A DNA stretch of 64,000 nt from Synechococcus sp. A15-62 (GTDB taxonomy: Bacteria; Cyanobacteriota; Cyanobacteriia; PCC-6307; Cyanobiaceae): assembly GCF_014280075.1 (NCBI RefSeq), contig NZ_CP047950.1, positions 62,001 through 126,000 on the forward strand. Reading direction: 5' to 3'. Below are positions 1-9,664 of this stretch, one piece after another. The notes beneath the pieces are model-generated. The model did not search any database. It was not told the DNA's origin and worked only from the letters and a program-made list of their open reading frames with translations. The first letter of the stretch is position 1, and each line of letters begins with the position of its first letter. Made by a program: the position numbers and the translations under genes.

Positions 1-294
1 CGCCAGACCAGCGGTGACCGACCCTCCCGGAGAGTTGATGTAGATCTGAATGTCCTTTTCGGGATCCTCGGCTTCGAGGAACAGCATCTGCGCCACCAGG
101 GCATCAGCAACGGCGTCATCCACGCCGGTGCCGAGGAAGATGATCCGCTCCCGCAGCAAGCGGGAATAGATGTCGAAGGCGCGGTCGCCGCGACCGGACT
201 GTTCCACAACCGTGGGCAGAGGCCCCGGCGCCGAGACGGGCATGGCGGCCCGCCAGCGGTTCTGGATGGGGTGGTGACTGCGGGCGTCGATCAC
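1..294 (-). CDS. clpP: ATP-dependent Clp protease proteolytic subunit (3' part outside window)
   Basis: Serine protease subunit of the Clp complex, which degrades unfolded and tagged proteins in the cytoplasm with a ClpX or ClpC ATPase. Only the N-terminal 98 residues are in the window. They contain the family segment [18 protein letters not shown], the stretch that forms the oligomer and ATPase-docking face, and end at [13 protein letters not shown], just before the catalytic Ser. I chose the GTG at 294 (MIDARSHHP) because the reading continues in family-like sequence upstream of the internal ATG at 243. It lies directly downstream of tig on the same strand, the usual tig-clpP-clpX arrangement, so co-transcription is likely. 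The catalytic triad cannot be checked. Confidence 0.93.
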   Translation of the reverse strand, partial: MIDARSHHPIQNRWRAAMPVSAPGPLPTVVEQSGRGDRAFDIYSRLLRERIIFLGTGVDDAVADALVAQMLFLEAEDPEKDIQIYINSPGGSVTAGLA

Positions 295-337
295 GCGATC
301 GGTCTGCGGTGAAGTTGGGCCAATCTATGGGCGTTGC

Positions 338-1747
338 TCAGTCCTTGGCGTCCGCCTTGGACTTGCTCTTGGCCGCGGCCTTCTTGGCGGCGGGCTTTTT
401 CTTGGCTTCAGCCTTGCTGTCGTCAGCTGCCGGCGCCTTCTCGGTGAGGGTGCTGTTCTCCTCGAGCCAGCCCATCAGACGGTCCTGCATCAGGTCATCC
501 ATTACGGCCTGACGCAGGCGCTCGGGATCGATCTTGGCGTCGGCGGAGAGCTCTTTTTTCACCTCCTTGATCTTGGCGTCCACATCCTTGTCGTCGAGCT
601 TGATGTCCTCCGCTTCCGCCAGGGCGGTGAGGGCAAAACTGCGGCGCAAACGCTCTTCGGCCTCGGGGCGTGAGTTCTGCATCAGGTTGCGCACCAGGTC
701 GGGAGTGAACAGCGACTTCACATCCATGCCCTGCTGGGCGAACTGAGCTGCGGTCTGCTCCAGCAGGTTGCGGCTTTCCTGTTGGATCAGGGCTTCGGGC
801 AGCTCCACCTCCAGCTGCTCCACCAGGGCGGCGACGAGGGCATCGCGGCGGTTGCTGGTCTGACGGCGTTCGGCGTCGTCCTTCAGCCGCTGCTCCAGAT
901 CTTTGCGCAGGTCCGCCAGGGTCTCCTGTTCGCTGGCCTGCTTGGCGAATTCGTCATCCAGCTCGGGCAGTTCGCGGGTCTTGAGGTCCTTCAATTCGAT
1001 CTCGAAGGCGGCCTTGCGTCCGCGGGCGTCCTCCTTCGGGTAGTCGTCAGGGAACTGGCACTCCACGGTTTTGGTCTCGCCGACCTTCATGCCGATGACC
1101 CCTTCGATAAAGCCTGGGATCATCCGGCCGTTTTCCAGGTCCACATCCATCGAATCGGCGCTGCCGCCCTCGATCTCGCTGCCGTCATCGCTGTAGGTGC
1201 CTTTGAAGCCGAGCACAGCGATGTCGCCGTTCTTGGCGGCACGACCCTCCACCGGAACGACCGTGGCCATCTGCTTGCGGGAGTCCTCAAGCATCGTGTC
1301 GACCCGTGAGGCGTCATAGGCGACGGTTTCGAATTCCGCCTTCAGGCCCTTGGTGGTTTTCAGCTTCGGCGTCGGGGCGACGTCGGCTTCCAGGGTGAAG
1401 GTGAGTTCCTTGCCGGGCTCAAAGCTCTCCAGCAGGCCTTCGAAACCACTGCTCAGATCAGGCTGACTGATCGGTTCCAGCGATTCCTGCTTGATGGCGT
1501 CACGCCAGGCGTTATCGATCAGCTTTTCCAGAGCTGTGGCTTTGATCCGCACGCCTCCCAGCTGTTGCACCAGCACCGTGCGCGGCACCTTGCCCTTGCG
1601 GAAGCCCGGCAGGTTGATGCTGCGGCTCAGGCTGGTGATGGCGTCTTCGTAGCTCGTCTTGCAGCGCTCCCCAGGAACGGTCACCGTCACCGCCAGGCGG
1701 CTGCTGGGGCGGGCTTCGGTGGTCACCTTCAGGGCTGCAGCGCTCAT
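338..1747 (-). CDS. tig: Trigger factor, ribosome-associated chaperone / peptidyl-prolyl isomerase
   Basis: Ribosome-bound chaperone that meets nascent chains at the exit tunnel. The 469-residue protein has the N-terminal ribosome-binding domain with the signature region [14 protein letters not shown] (L23-docking loop), a central FKBP-type PPIase domain ([12 protein letters not shown] ... [10 protein letters not shown]), and a helical C-terminal substrate domain. The last 30 or so residues are a Lys/Ala-rich tail, common in picocyanobacterial homologues. The start is the ATG at 1747 ([14 protein letters not shown]). A longer reading to 1783 adds 12 non-family residues and is less likely. It is upstream of clpP on the same strand and divergent from asd, sharing a 157-bp intergenic region. 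Confidence 0.96.
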   Translation of the reverse strand: MSAAALKVTTEARPSSRLAVTVTVPGERCKTSYEDAITSLSRSINLPGFRKGKVPRTVLVQQLGGVRIKATALEKLIDNAWRDAIKQESLEPISQPDLSSGFEGLLESFEPGKELTFTLEADVAPTPKLKTTKGLKAEFETVAYDASRVDTMLEDSRKQMATVVPVEGRAAKNGDIAVLGFKGTYSDDGSEIEGGSADSMDVDLENGRMIPGFIEGVIGMKVGETKTVECQFPDDYPKEDARGRKAAFEIELKDLKTRELPELDDEFAKQASEQETLADLRKDLEQRLKDDAERRQTSNRRDALVAALVEQLEVELPEALIQQESRNLLEQTAAQFAQQGMDVKSLFTPDLVRNLMQNSRPEAEERLRRSFALTALAEAEDIKLDDKDVDAKIKEVKKELSADAKIDPERLRQAVMDDLMQDRLMGWLEENSTLTEKAPAADDSKAEAKKKPAAKKAAAKSKSKADAKD

Positions 1748-1904
1748 GGGGGAAGGGAAAGGGCAGCCAAGCACTTTATGCAACGGGTGAATTCAGGCTG
1801 GATCGGTAAGCTGAGCGCGTCGCTAGGTCGGCATCACGTTCTCTACGCAGTGATGTCGGATTCGAGAAACGACGGGTTTTCGTTCAGATCGTCCACTCCA
1901 CCGC

Positions 1905-2927
1905 TTGTCTTCGACCCTTCCCAATCGCCCTCTCAACGTTGCAGTTCTCGGTGCCAGCGGTGCTGTTGGTCAGGAACTGTTGCTGCTTCTTGAAGAGCGC
2001 CGTTTCCCCGTTGGCGAGCTGAAGCTGCTGGCGTCGGCCCGTTCGGCTGGCCAGACCCAAACCTGGAACGGCCGCACCCTCACGGTGGAAGAGGTATCTG
2101 CTCAATCCTTTGACGGGGTCGATCTGGTGCTGGCGTCGGCCGGTGGTTCTGTCTCGAAGCAGTGGCGCGAGGCGATCACCGCCGCCGGTGCGGTGATGGT
2201 GGATAACTCCAGTGCCTTCCGGATGGAGGATGGTGTGCCGCTGGTGGTGCCTGAGGTCAATCCCGATGCGGCCTTCGCCCACAAGGGCGTGATCGCCAAT
2301 CCGAATTGCACAACCATCCTGCTCACCCTGGCTTTGGCTCCTTTGGCGGCCAAGCGGGCGATGCGCCGGGTGGTGGTGAGCACCTACCAATCCGCCAGTG
2401 GTGCCGGTGCCCGGGCCATGGAGGAGCTGAAAAACCTTTCGCAGACGGTGCTGGATGGCGGCACTCCGAAAGGAGAGGTGCTTCCCTATTCCCTGGCGTT
2501 CAACCTCTTTCTGCACAACTCTCCCCTGCAGGCCAACAGCTATTGCGAGGAGGAGATGAAAATGGTTAACGAGACCCGCAAGATCATGGGTCTGCCGGAT
2601 CTGCGCTTCACCGCCACCTGCGTGCGGGTGCCCGTGCTGCGGGCCCATTCCGAAGCGGTGAACATCGAGTTCGAGTCCCCCTTCCCGGTTGATGAGGCAC
2701 GTGAGCTGCTCGCGGATGCACCTGGTGTGGAGTTGATTGACGATCCGGCGTCGAACCGTTTCCCGATGCCGACGGATGTGACCGGTCGCGACCAGGTGGC
2801 GATCGGGCGGATCCGGCAGGACATCAGTGATGCCAATGCTCTGGAACTCTGGCTGTGTGGGGACCAAATCCGCAAGGGAGCGGCGCTTAATGCTGTTCAG
2901 ATCGCTGAACTGTTGATTCAGAAGTGA
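1905..2927 (+). CDS. asd: Aspartate-semialdehyde dehydrogenase
   Basis: Reduces aspartyl phosphate to aspartate semialdehyde with NADPH, the branch point to lysine, threonine and methionine. The 340-residue protein has the Rossmann motif GASGAVG at residues 16-22 and the catalytic Cys in NPNC (about residue 135). The active-site His and Arg region of the family is also present ([16 protein letters not shown]). The start is a TTG at 1905: no in-frame ATG or GTG lies upstream before noncoding-looking sequence, and family similarity begins within a few codons. The stop overlaps the dapA start by one base (TGATG), so the two consecutive lysine-pathway steps are translationally coupled. lysC, which supplies its substrate, is about 4 kb away on the other strand. 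Confidence 0.96.
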   Translation: MSSTLPNRPLNVAVLGASGAVGQELLLLLEERRFPVGELKLLASARSAGQTQTWNGRTLTVEEVSAQSFDGVDLVLASAGGSVSKQWREAITAAGAVMVDNSSAFRMEDGVPLVVPEVNPDAAFAHKGVIANPNCTTILLTLALAPLAAKRAMRRVVVSTYQSASGAGARAMEELKNLSQTVLDGGTPKGEVLPYSLAFNLFLHNSPLQANSYCEEEMKMVNETRKIMGLPDLRFTATCVRVPVLRAHSEAVNIEFESPFPVDEARELLADAPGVELIDDPASNRFPMPTDVTGRDQVAIGRIRQDISDANALELWLCGDQIRKGAALNAVQIAELLIQK

Positions 2928-3835
2928 TGACCCAGGCCGCCACCCTCTCGCCAACGCCTTTCGGTCGTGTTGTCACCGCGATGGTGACCCCCTTTGATGC
3001 CAGTGGTGCTGTAGATCTCAGCGTTGCCGCAAACCTGGCACGGCACCTCGTGGATCAGGGCTCCGATGGATTGCTGGTGTGCGGCACCACCGGTGAATCG
3101 CCGACCCTCAGCTGGGACGAGCAGTTGCAGCTGCTGCAGGCAGTGCGTGATGCCGTTGGCAGCGAGGCCAAGGTGTTGGCGGGCACCGGCAGCAATTCCA
3201 CAGCTGAAGCGGTGGAGGCCACCAAGGAAGCGGCGGCGGCAGGCGCGGATGGAGCTCTCGTTGTTGTTCCTTACTACAACAAGCCTCCCCAGGAGGGTCT
3301 GGAGGCCCATTTCCGGGCCATTGCTGAGGCGGCTCCTGAGCTGCCGTTGATGCTCTACAACATCCCCGGCCGCACCGGCTGCAGCATCGCCCCGGCCACG
3401 GTGGCCCGGCTGATGGACTGCCCCAACGTTGTGAGTTTCAAGGCCGCCAGCGGCACCACTGAAGAGGTCACGGCGCTGCGGCTGGCCTGTGGTCCGCAGT
3501 TGGCGATCTACAGCGGTGACGACGGCCTCACCCTGCCGATGCTTGCGGTGGGTGCCGTGGGCGTGGTGAGTGTGGGCAGCCATGTGGCGGGCCCTGAGAT
3601 CCGCGCCATGATCGAGGCCTATCTGAACGGCGATGGTGCCTCCGCACTCGCCCTGCACGACGCGTTGATTCCCCTGTTCAAGGCTCTGTTCGCCACCACC
3701 AATCCGATTCCCGTCAAGGCTGCCCTGGAACTCAATGGCTGGTCTGTCGGTGCACCCCGTCCGCCCCTGTGCTCACTTTCTGACGACATGAAACGCTCGC
3801 TTTCCAACGCCATGGCCGCCCTCCGTCAGACCTAG
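2927..3835 (+). CDS. dapA: 4-hydroxy-tetrahydrodipicolinate synthase
   Basis: Condenses pyruvate with aspartate semialdehyde, the first committed step to diaminopimelate and lysine. The 302-residue TIM barrel shows GTTGESPT (residues 53-60), the Tyr-containing YNIPGR (144-149) and the Schiff-base Lys in SFKAASG (Lys172). Length and motif order are normal for the family. The ATG at 2927 overlaps the asd stop. A GTG one codon earlier (2924) is also possible but lies inside asd. It forms an operon with asd, and its product is needed for both lysine and peptidoglycan. Confidence 0.96.
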   Translation: MTQAATLSPTPFGRVVTAMVTPFDASGAVDLSVAANLARHLVDQGSDGLLVCGTTGESPTLSWDEQLQLLQAVRDAVGSEAKVLAGTGSNSTAEAVEATKEAAAAGADGALVVVPYYNKPPQEGLEAHFRAIAEAAPELPLMLYNIPGRTGCSIAPATVARLMDCPNVVSFKAASGTTEEVTALRLACGPQLAIYSGDDGLTLPMLAVGAVGVVSVGSHVAGPEIRAMIEAYLNGDGASALALHDALIPLFKALFATTNPIPVKAALELNGWSVGAPRPPLCSLSDDMKRSLSNAMAALRQT

Positions 3836-3887
3836 CTCGGTCCGGCTTATCGGCTTACGCAACCCGTTCTTTTACACATCGTTTTTC

Positions 3888-5459
3888 ATGGCCAACAACG
3901 CGCGATCCAGCAAGGGTCAGGAGCCCTGCCTTCGGGTGATCCCCCTGGGTGGTCTGCACGAGATCGGCAAGAACACCTGTGTTTTCGAGTACGGCGATGA
4001 CCTGATGCTGGTGGATGCCGGTCTGGCCTTCCCCAGCGACGGCATGCACGGGGTGAATGTGGTGCTCCCCGACACCAGCTTCCTGCGCGAGAACCAGAAG
4101 CGGATCCGCGGCATGATCGTCACCCATGGTCATGAAGACCACATCGGTGGCATCGCTCATCACCTCAAGCACTTCAACATTCCGGTGATCTACGGGCCGC
4201 GGCTGGCCCTCTCGATGCTCACCGGCAAGATGGATGAGGCCGGTGTCCGCGACCGCACCACCCTGCAGACCGTCGGTCCGCGCGATGTGGTGAAGGTGGG
4301 TCAGCACTTCTCCGTGGAGTTCATCCGCAACACCCACTCGATGGCCGACAGCTTCTCGCTGGCCATCTCCACACCGGTGGGAACCGTGATCTTCACGGGA
4401 GACTTCAAGTTCGACCACACCCCGGTCGACGGCGAAAACTTCGACATGGCCCGTCTCGCCCACCACGGTGATAAGGGCGTCCTGTGTCTGTTCAGTGATT
4501 CCACCAATTCCGAGGTTCCTGGCTTCTGCCCGCCGGAACGCTCGGTGTTCCCCAACCTGGATCGCCACATCGCCAATGCCGAAGGGCGGGTGATCGTCAC
4601 CACCTTCGCCAGCTCGATTCATCGCGTGTCGATGATTCTGGAGCTGGCCCTGAAAAACGGCCGCAAGGTGGGGCTTCTGGGCCGCTCGATGCTCAATGTG
4701 ATCGCCAAGGCGCGGGAACTGGGCTACATGCGCGCGCCGGATGAACTGTTTGTGCCGATCAAGCAGATCAACGATGTGCCCGATCGCGAAACCCTGCTGC
4801 TGATGACCGGCAGCCAGGGTGAGCCGCTGGCCGCCCTGAGCCGCATCTCCCGTGGTGAGCATCCCCAGGTGAAGGTGAAGACCACCGACACGATCATCTT
4901 CTCGGCTAGCCCGATCCCGGGAAACACGATTTCTGTGGTCAACACCATCGACAAGCTGATGATGCTGGGCGCCAAGGTCGTTTACGGCAAGGGCGAAGGC
5001 ATCCACGTCTCCGGCCATGGCTTCCAGGAAGACCAGAAACTGATGCTGGCCCTCACCCGGCCCAAGTTCTTTGTGCCGGTGCACGGTGAGCACCGGATGC
5101 TGGTGCAGCACTCCCGCACCGGCCATTCGATGGGGGTCCCTGTCGACAACACCCTGATCATCGACAACGGCGATGTGGTGGAGCTCACCGCGGATTCGAT
5201 TCGCAAGGGCAATGCGGTGAAGGCAGGCATCGAGCTGCTGGATCAATCCCGCAATGGCATCGTCGATGCCCGTGTGCTGAAGGAACGTCAGCAACTGGCC
5301 GAAGACGGCGTGGTGACGATCCTCGCCGCCATCAGCACCGATGGTGCCATGGTGGCTCCGCCGCGGGTGAACCTGCGGGGTGTGGTCACCACAGCTGATG
5401 CCCGCAAGATGTCGTTGTGGGTGGAGCGTGAAATCAAGTGGGTGCTTGAGAACCGCTGA
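3888..5459 (+). CDS. rnj: Ribonuclease J, ended early by an in-frame TGA
   Basis: Metallo-beta-lactamase/beta-CASP ribonuclease with 5'-3' exo- and endonuclease activity, used in cyanobacteria with RNase E for mRNA decay. The 523 readable residues hold the zinc motif HGHEDH (80-85), further metal ligands in the MBL core, the beta-CASP region (SGHGFQEDQ, PVHGEH) and the linker into the C-terminal domain. The frame then meets TGA at 5457-5459, where homologues are expected to carry Trp (...ENR-W-KQL...). The same frame stays open with family-like sequence to 5927. The intact gene would encode 679 residues. The catalytic core survives. What is lost is the C-terminal domain and a basic, Gly-rich tail. 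This may be a real nonsense mutation or a base-calling error (TGG to TGA). Confidence 0.9.
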   Translation: MANNARSSKGQEPCLRVIPLGGLHEIGKNTCVFEYGDDLMLVDAGLAFPSDGMHGVNVVLPDTSFLRENQKRIRGMIVTHGHEDHIGGIAHHLKHFNIPVIYGPRLALSMLTGKMDEAGVRDRTTLQTVGPRDVVKVGQHFSVEFIRNTHSMADSFSLAISTPVGTVIFTGDFKFDHTPVDGENFDMARLAHHGDKGVLCLFSDSTNSEVPGFCPPERSVFPNLDRHIANAEGRVIVTTFASSIHRVSMILELALKNGRKVGLLGRSMLNVIAKARELGYMRAPDELFVPIKQINDVPDRETLLLMTGSQGEPLAALSRISRGEHPQVKVKTTDTIIFSASPIPGNTISVVNTIDKLMMLGAKVVYGKGEGIHVSGHGFQEDQKLMLALTRPKFFVPVHGEHRMLVQHSRTGHSMGVPVDNTLIIDNGDVVELTADSIRKGNAVKAGIELLDQSRNGIVDARVLKERQQLAEDGVVTILAAISTDGAMVAPPRVNLRGVVTTADARKMSLWVEREIKWVLENR

Positions 5460-5927
5460 AAGCAGCTCTGCCGCAACACCGGTGGCAAGGCACCCGAGGT
5501 GGACTGGATGGGTGTGCAGCGCGAAGTGGAGGTGGGCCTTGGCCGCCGGATGCGCCGTGAACTTCAGGTGGAGCCGCTAATTCTCTGTCTGGTGCAGCCG
5601 GCACCAGGTGGCACACCGGTTTACAAGGGCCGTGCTGATGCTGAGCCCGATGACCGTCCGGCTCCCCGCGGTCGCGGTGGTCGTGGCGGTGGCTCTCCCT
5701 ATGGCCGTCGCAACGGTGGTGGCGGTGGAACCCCCGCTCCGGTGCGCAACAACCAGGGCAACGGCCGTTCTGGTTCGGCAACACCGGCTCCCGTCCGCGC
5801 TGCTGCTGCGACCGCCGTGGTGGAGAAAGTCGCCCCCCAACCGGTTGTCGAAAAGGCAGCCCCAGCTTCTCCGGAGCCGGACATGCCTGCAGGCCGCACC
5901 CGTCGTCGTCGTTCAGCGGCCAGCTGA
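5460..5927 (+). pseudogene. rnj: C-terminal remainder of RNase J beyond the in-frame stop
   Basis: These 155 codons continue in the same frame as the RNase J gene after its TGA. They begin KQLCRNTGGKAPEVDWMG, pass through the RNase J C-terminal dimerisation-type segment (VEVGLGRRMRRELQVEPLI), then a low-complexity Gly/Arg/Pro/Ala tail ending in RTRRRRSAAS. The absence of frameshifts or further stops says the region has been under selection until very recently, or that the upstream stop is an error. An internal ATG at 5499 could in principle restart translation, but no Shine-Dalgarno is evident. The last 15 bases overlap the convergent gene ending at 5913. Confidence 0.75.
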
Positions 5928-6806
5928 TCGGGCGAAGACCCCTTTGATCCTGTTGATCAGCCCCATCGGCTCCACGGAGTCGGTGGGGCTTTTGATGTCG
6001 GGCTGGAGTTGAACGCGGAGCCATGAGTTCTCCAAAAGCTTTGTGGCCGCAGGCTCCTGGTTTGCGGGCTCGACGGCGTCGAGGGATGGCTTTTCTTCGC
6101 TGAGTGCTTGTTCCTGGTTCGCGATCTCGAGCTCGACGTCTGAATTGACTTCCGGGGTAAGCGTTGGATCTGGGCTTGGGCTCGGGGTGATTGTCTCGGC
6201 GTTGTCTTCGCTTGATTCCTCTGTTGTGGGGTTGATCTCCAGGTCTGCGACCTTGATTTCGGAATTGGCTGCTGGAGTCACCATTGTCTCCGGGTTTCGC
6301 ACAGGAGACGGAGTGAGAGAGGGATCCGCAGTCGGCATGGGCCGGGGCTCCTCATCACTGGACAACCACGGCATCGCGGTGACCACATCAGCCGGTGCTG
6401 GCCTGGCTTGACCGGGATCCGTGCTCAGGAAGGGATCTTTGAGCAGGTCTGGAATGGCGCCAGTGGTTATGGGCGTCGTACCTGCTCCGCTGGCGATGTC
6501 CTTTGCTCGGCAGCGCTCCAGCCCCTGTTCCGCCAGGGCGGCGATGGTGGCGTCCACATCACCCTCAAGCACCCGTTCGTAGGCGGCGGCGGCTTGCTCC
6601 GGTTGCTGGAGACCATGCAGTTGGATGTGACCCAAAAGCAGCGACACCACCGCCCGCCAGCCCAAGACCAGGCTGGGGTCGTGGTCGTTCGAGGCGCTTT
6701 GGAGTTGATCCCACAACGCTGAGGCGATGGCATGGGCCTCGGCGTACTCCCCGAGGCCATAGGCCCGTTCTGCGGCTTGGTAGTGCTGCTCGAAATCGGC
6801 GTCCAC
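5913..6806 (-). CDS. Hypothetical protein, TPR-like N-terminus with acidic Pro/Ser/Thr-rich tail
   Basis: I do not recognise a specific family. The 297-residue protein begins with a helical stretch of about 115 residues having TPR-like spacing (YQAAERAYGLGEYAEAHAIA ... LEGDVDATIAALAEQGLERC). This is followed by about 130 residues rich in Pro, Ser, Thr, Glu and Asp (probably disordered) and a short basic C-terminus (LINRIKGVFARSAGR) that may be amphipathic. The start is a GTG at 6806. There is no signal peptide or membrane span. It is convergent with RNase J and lies 33 bp downstream of lysC on the same strand, so it may be the last gene of a holA-lysC unit. Confidence 0.75.
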   Translation of the reverse strand: MDADFEQHYQAAERAYGLGEYAEAHAIASALWDQLQSASNDHDPSLVLGWRAVVSLLLGHIQLHGLQQPEQAAAAYERVLEGDVDATIAALAEQGLERCRAKDIASGAGTTPITTGAIPDLLKDPFLSTDPGQARPAPADVVTAMPWLSSDEEPRPMPTADPSLTPSPVRNPETMVTPAANSEIKVADLEINPTTEESSEDNAETITPSPSPDPTLTPEVNSDVELEIANQEQALSEEKPSLDAVEPANQEPAATKLLENSWLRVQLQPDIKSPTDSVEPMGLINRIKGVFARSAGR

Positions 6807-6839
6807 GCGTTGGGGGGCCAGTCCCCCCGTTGTAGACCG

Positions 6840-8645
6840 TTAGTCGGGGTCGTGCGGTGAAGCGGTGCCTTGGGCGGTGTGACGCTCTTCACCTCCTAGT
6901 CCGAATCCGGTGTGCACCACCTGGAGCGCCTTGACGCCAGCATCTTCGGCCACCACACAGCTGGTTCTGATTTCGCTGGTGGCGATCAGGCCGATGTTGA
7001 TGCCCGCATCCGCCAGGGCACGGAACATGCGCCCCGCCGTCCCTGGCGTTGCCGGCATCCCCGCCCCCACAGCACTCACCCGGGCAATGGCCTCACCATC
7101 CTCCAGAGCGGCACCGGGCCACTGGGCCAGCAGGGGTGCCAGGGCTACATCGGCGCGAGCGCGGTCGTCCTTGCGCAAGATGAAGGTGATGTCCCGCGAT
7201 CCGTCGCTGTGTTGCCGTTCCGATTGAACGATCGCGTCGAGGCTGATGCTGTTGTCCGCCAGGGCTGAACACAGCGCCGCTGCGGTGCCGGGTCGATCGG
7301 GCACGTGGCGAACACTCAGTTGCACCTGGTCGCGGTCAAGGGCGACGCCGCGCACTTCCGGCTCCCCGTTGCCGTTGTCGGTGGGATTGATGCGGATTTG
7401 CGAGTCCTCCAGGGCGAAGGCCTCTTGCACGGCTTGAACCGCTTTGCTGCCGGCGCCGGAGTCAATCACGCAGCTCACCTTCACTTCACTGGTGGCGATC
7501 AGGCGGAGGTTGATGCCCTGCTGACACAGGCAGTTGAACAGGCTGGCGGCAATGCCAGGACGCCCCATGATTCCGGCCCCGCTGATGCTGAGCTTCGTCA
7601 GCCCTGCTTCGGACGCCAGATCGCCGCCCAGTTGATCCAGCACCTTCTGGCTCTCAATGCGGGCTAGCTCGAGATCCGCTTCCGCCACCGTGAAGGTGAT
7701 GTCGTTGCTGCTGCCCTCATGGGTGGCCTGAATGATCAGGTCAACATTGATTCCGGCCTCGGAGAGGGCTTCAAACAGTCGTGCGGCAATCCCAGGCTGA
7801 TCAGGAATCTGGGAGAGGGCGAGCACGGCCTGTCCGTCCACTTCCTCCATCCCATCCACGGGACTGCCGAGTTCCAGGCCACTGCTGCTGATCGGGCGGG
7901 CTGAACGGCTGGTGATTCGGGTGCCGGGGGCATCGCTCCAACTGGAACGCACCACAAGGTTCACGCCGTAGTTGCGGGCGATCTCGACGGCCCTGGGATG
8001 CAGCACGGAGGCCCCAAGGCTGGCGAGTTCCAGCATTTCGTCGCAGCTGATCGTCTCCATCAGCTGGGTATCGGACACCTTGCGCGGATCGGTGCTGAGC
8101 ACACCCGGAACGTCGGTGTAGATCTCGCATGCATCGGCACCCAGGGCCGCCGCCAGGGCGACAGCGGAGGTGTCGGAGCCCCCACGCCCCAGGGTGGTGA
8201 TTTCGTTGAGGCCATCGCTGCTGGTGCTGGTGCCCTGGAATCCGGCGACCACCACCACCTGGCCAGCCGCAAGACGGTTGCGGATTCGGTCGGTGCGAAT
8301 CCCAAGGATCCGGGCTCGGCCATGGGTGGATTCCGTGGCGATGCCCACCTGTGGACCAGTCATCGATGTCGCACTGACCCCCTGGGCGTTCAAGGCCATC
8401 GCCAGCAAGGCGATCGACACCTGTTCGCCACTGGCCAACAGCATGTCCATCTCCCGCTGGGTGGGGGCAGAAGTGATGGCGTTGGCCAGACCCGTTAATT
8501 CATCGGTGGTGTGGCCCATGGCGGAGACCACCACAACCACGTCGTGCCCCTCCTCACGGCAACGTCCGATCCGATCAGCCACCGCCTTGATGCGTTCCAC
8601 GCTGCCGACGGAGGTGCCCCCGAATTTCTGCACCAGGAGGGCCAT
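6840..8645 (-). CDS. lysC: Aspartate kinase with four ACT domains
   Basis: Phosphorylates aspartate to start the aspartate-family pathway. The 601-residue protein has the N-terminal amino-acid-kinase domain (KFGGTSVG at residues 6-13, GRGGSDTSA, TDVPGVLSTDPR). An unusually long C-terminal half follows, with two consecutive ACT pairs: the segments starting near VLALSQIPDQPGIAAR and VQLSVRHVPDRPGTAA are clearly duplicated, as are the partner segments ending in SEVKVSCVI and SEIRTSCVV. This duplicated regulatory arrangement is known for cyanobacterial aspartokinases and implies feedback control by lysine and/or threonine. I start at the ATG at 8645 (MALLVQKFGG). Upstream in-frame sequence is the shadow of holA. 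Confidence 0.95.
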   Translation of the reverse strand: MALLVQKFGGTSVGSVERIKAVADRIGRCREEGHDVVVVVSAMGHTTDELTGLANAITSAPTQREMDMLLASGEQVSIALLAMALNAQGVSATSMTGPQVGIATESTHGRARILGIRTDRIRNRLAAGQVVVVAGFQGTSTSSDGLNEITTLGRGGSDTSAVALAAALGADACEIYTDVPGVLSTDPRKVSDTQLMETISCDEMLELASLGASVLHPRAVEIARNYGVNLVVRSSWSDAPGTRITSRSARPISSSGLELGSPVDGMEEVDGQAVLALSQIPDQPGIAARLFEALSEAGINVDLIIQATHEGSSNDITFTVAEADLELARIESQKVLDQLGGDLASEAGLTKLSISGAGIMGRPGIAASLFNCLCQQGINLRLIATSEVKVSCVIDSGAGSKAVQAVQEAFALEDSQIRINPTDNGNGEPEVRGVALDRDQVQLSVRHVPDRPGTAAALCSALADNSISLDAIVQSERQHSDGSRDITFILRKDDRARADVALAPLLAQWPGAALEDGEAIARVSAVGAGMPATPGTAGRMFRALADAGINIGLIATSEIRTSCVVAEDAGVKALQVVHTGFGLGGEERHTAQGTASPHDPD

Positions 8646-8692
8646 GGGCCGGGCTTCAGCAACGCTGGATTTTCTCACCTGGCCGGTAGTGA

Positions 8693-9658
8693 TCAGCCCA
8701 GCAGGCCGTCGCGGAAGGCATCGCCAGGTTGGGCGCCGCGTTTCAGCCGTGCCTCCACCTCCAGTAGACGGCCGAGTAGCGAGAGGAAGCGTTTGGGCGG
8801 GCGGCCCTGCAGCTGCTTGCGCATCACGTAGATGCGTTTGGGGTTGCCGATTCCAGCGGCTTTGGCGATCACGGCCACATCCCGTTCCCCCTGCTGTTCC
8901 AGCAGGCTCACCCAGAGCCAGCCTCGGATCTGACCGGTGAGGGTGGCCACGATGCGCAGAGCTGGTTCCCCTGCTTCGATCAGGGCATCCCAACGGGCGA
9001 TCGCTTCGCCGGGGTTGCCTTCCAGCAGGGCATCGCCCACGGCCAGGGCGTTGGTGGAGCGTCCCCCCACCAGCTCCTGCACCCGTGCAGCGGAAATGCT
9101 GGTGTCCTGAAGGGAGAGTTTGCGCAATTCCGATTCCAGCCGGGCGCTGTCGGTGCCGATGGCCTCTACCAGGGCATCGATGGCATCCGGCTCAACCTTC
9201 AGGGCCAGGGCCTCGGCCGTGCGTTGCACCAGCTGGCGCTGGCCGTTGCTATCCCAGGCCGCTGGCAGCGGGAAGCTCTGCTCCTGATCGATCCCGCTTT
9301 TGATCCGCTTCTGCAGGCTTTTTGTGGTGCGCAGGCGACCATCGGGTTTGGCCGGGTTCACCAGCACCAGGTGGCTGCTGTCCGGGATGAGCTCGAGGGC
9401 GGCCTCAAACCGGTCGGCCAGCTCGCCTGGGCAGCCATTGCAGAACGGACTGCGCTGCAACAGCACCAGCCGTTCGCCAGTGGCGAAGGGAGGGGTACGG
9501 GCCTCCTCGAGGGCCTGCAGGGCCTGACCAGCGTCCGCCCCATCCAGGCGGCTGAGGTTGAGGCTGCTCCAGCTGGGGTCGACAACCTGGCCGATCAGGG
9601 CATCGATGGCCCGATCCCGCGCAGCGGCGTCATCACCCCAGAGCAGATGGATCGGCAT
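8693..9658 (-). CDS. holA: DNA polymerase III delta subunit
   Basis: Clamp-loader subunit that opens the sliding clamp during replication. The 321-residue protein begins MPIHLLWGDDAAARDRAI, the N-terminal AAA-like fold that lacks a functional P-loop as is normal for delta. It continues with the family helical segments (ESELRKLSLQD ... ALAVGDALLEGNPGEAI ... LTGQIRGWLWVSLL). It overlaps nothing downstream and lies 47 bp upstream of lysC on the same strand. Its start codon is only 6 bp from the start of cobH on the opposite strand, so both promoters must lie within or across the neighbouring coding sequence. Confidence 0.93.
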   Translation of the reverse strand: MPIHLLWGDDAAARDRAIDALIGQVVDPSWSSLNLSRLDGADAGQALQALEEARTPPFATGERLVLLQRSPFCNGCPGELADRFEAALELIPDSSHLVLVNPAKPDGRLRTTKSLQKRIKSGIDQEQSFPLPAAWDSNGQRQLVQRTAEALALKVEPDAIDALVEAIGTDSARLESELRKLSLQDTSISAARVQELVGGRSTNALAVGDALLEGNPGEAIARWDALIEAGEPALRIVATLTGQIRGWLWVSLLEQQGERDVAVIAKAAGIGNPKRIYVMRKQLQGRPPKRFLSLLGRLLEVEARLKRGAQPGDAFRDGLLG

Positions 9659-9664
9659 GGGTTG

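Noticed and set aside
338-1783. Longer start for tig at 1783
   Set aside because: The additional 12 residues do not look like the family and the ATG at 1747 begins the recognisable N-terminus.
3855-5294. Long open frame antisense to RNase J
   Set aside because: It is created by GC-rich codon bias; the plus strand has full motif-level identity to RNase J, and the antisense product resembles nothing known.
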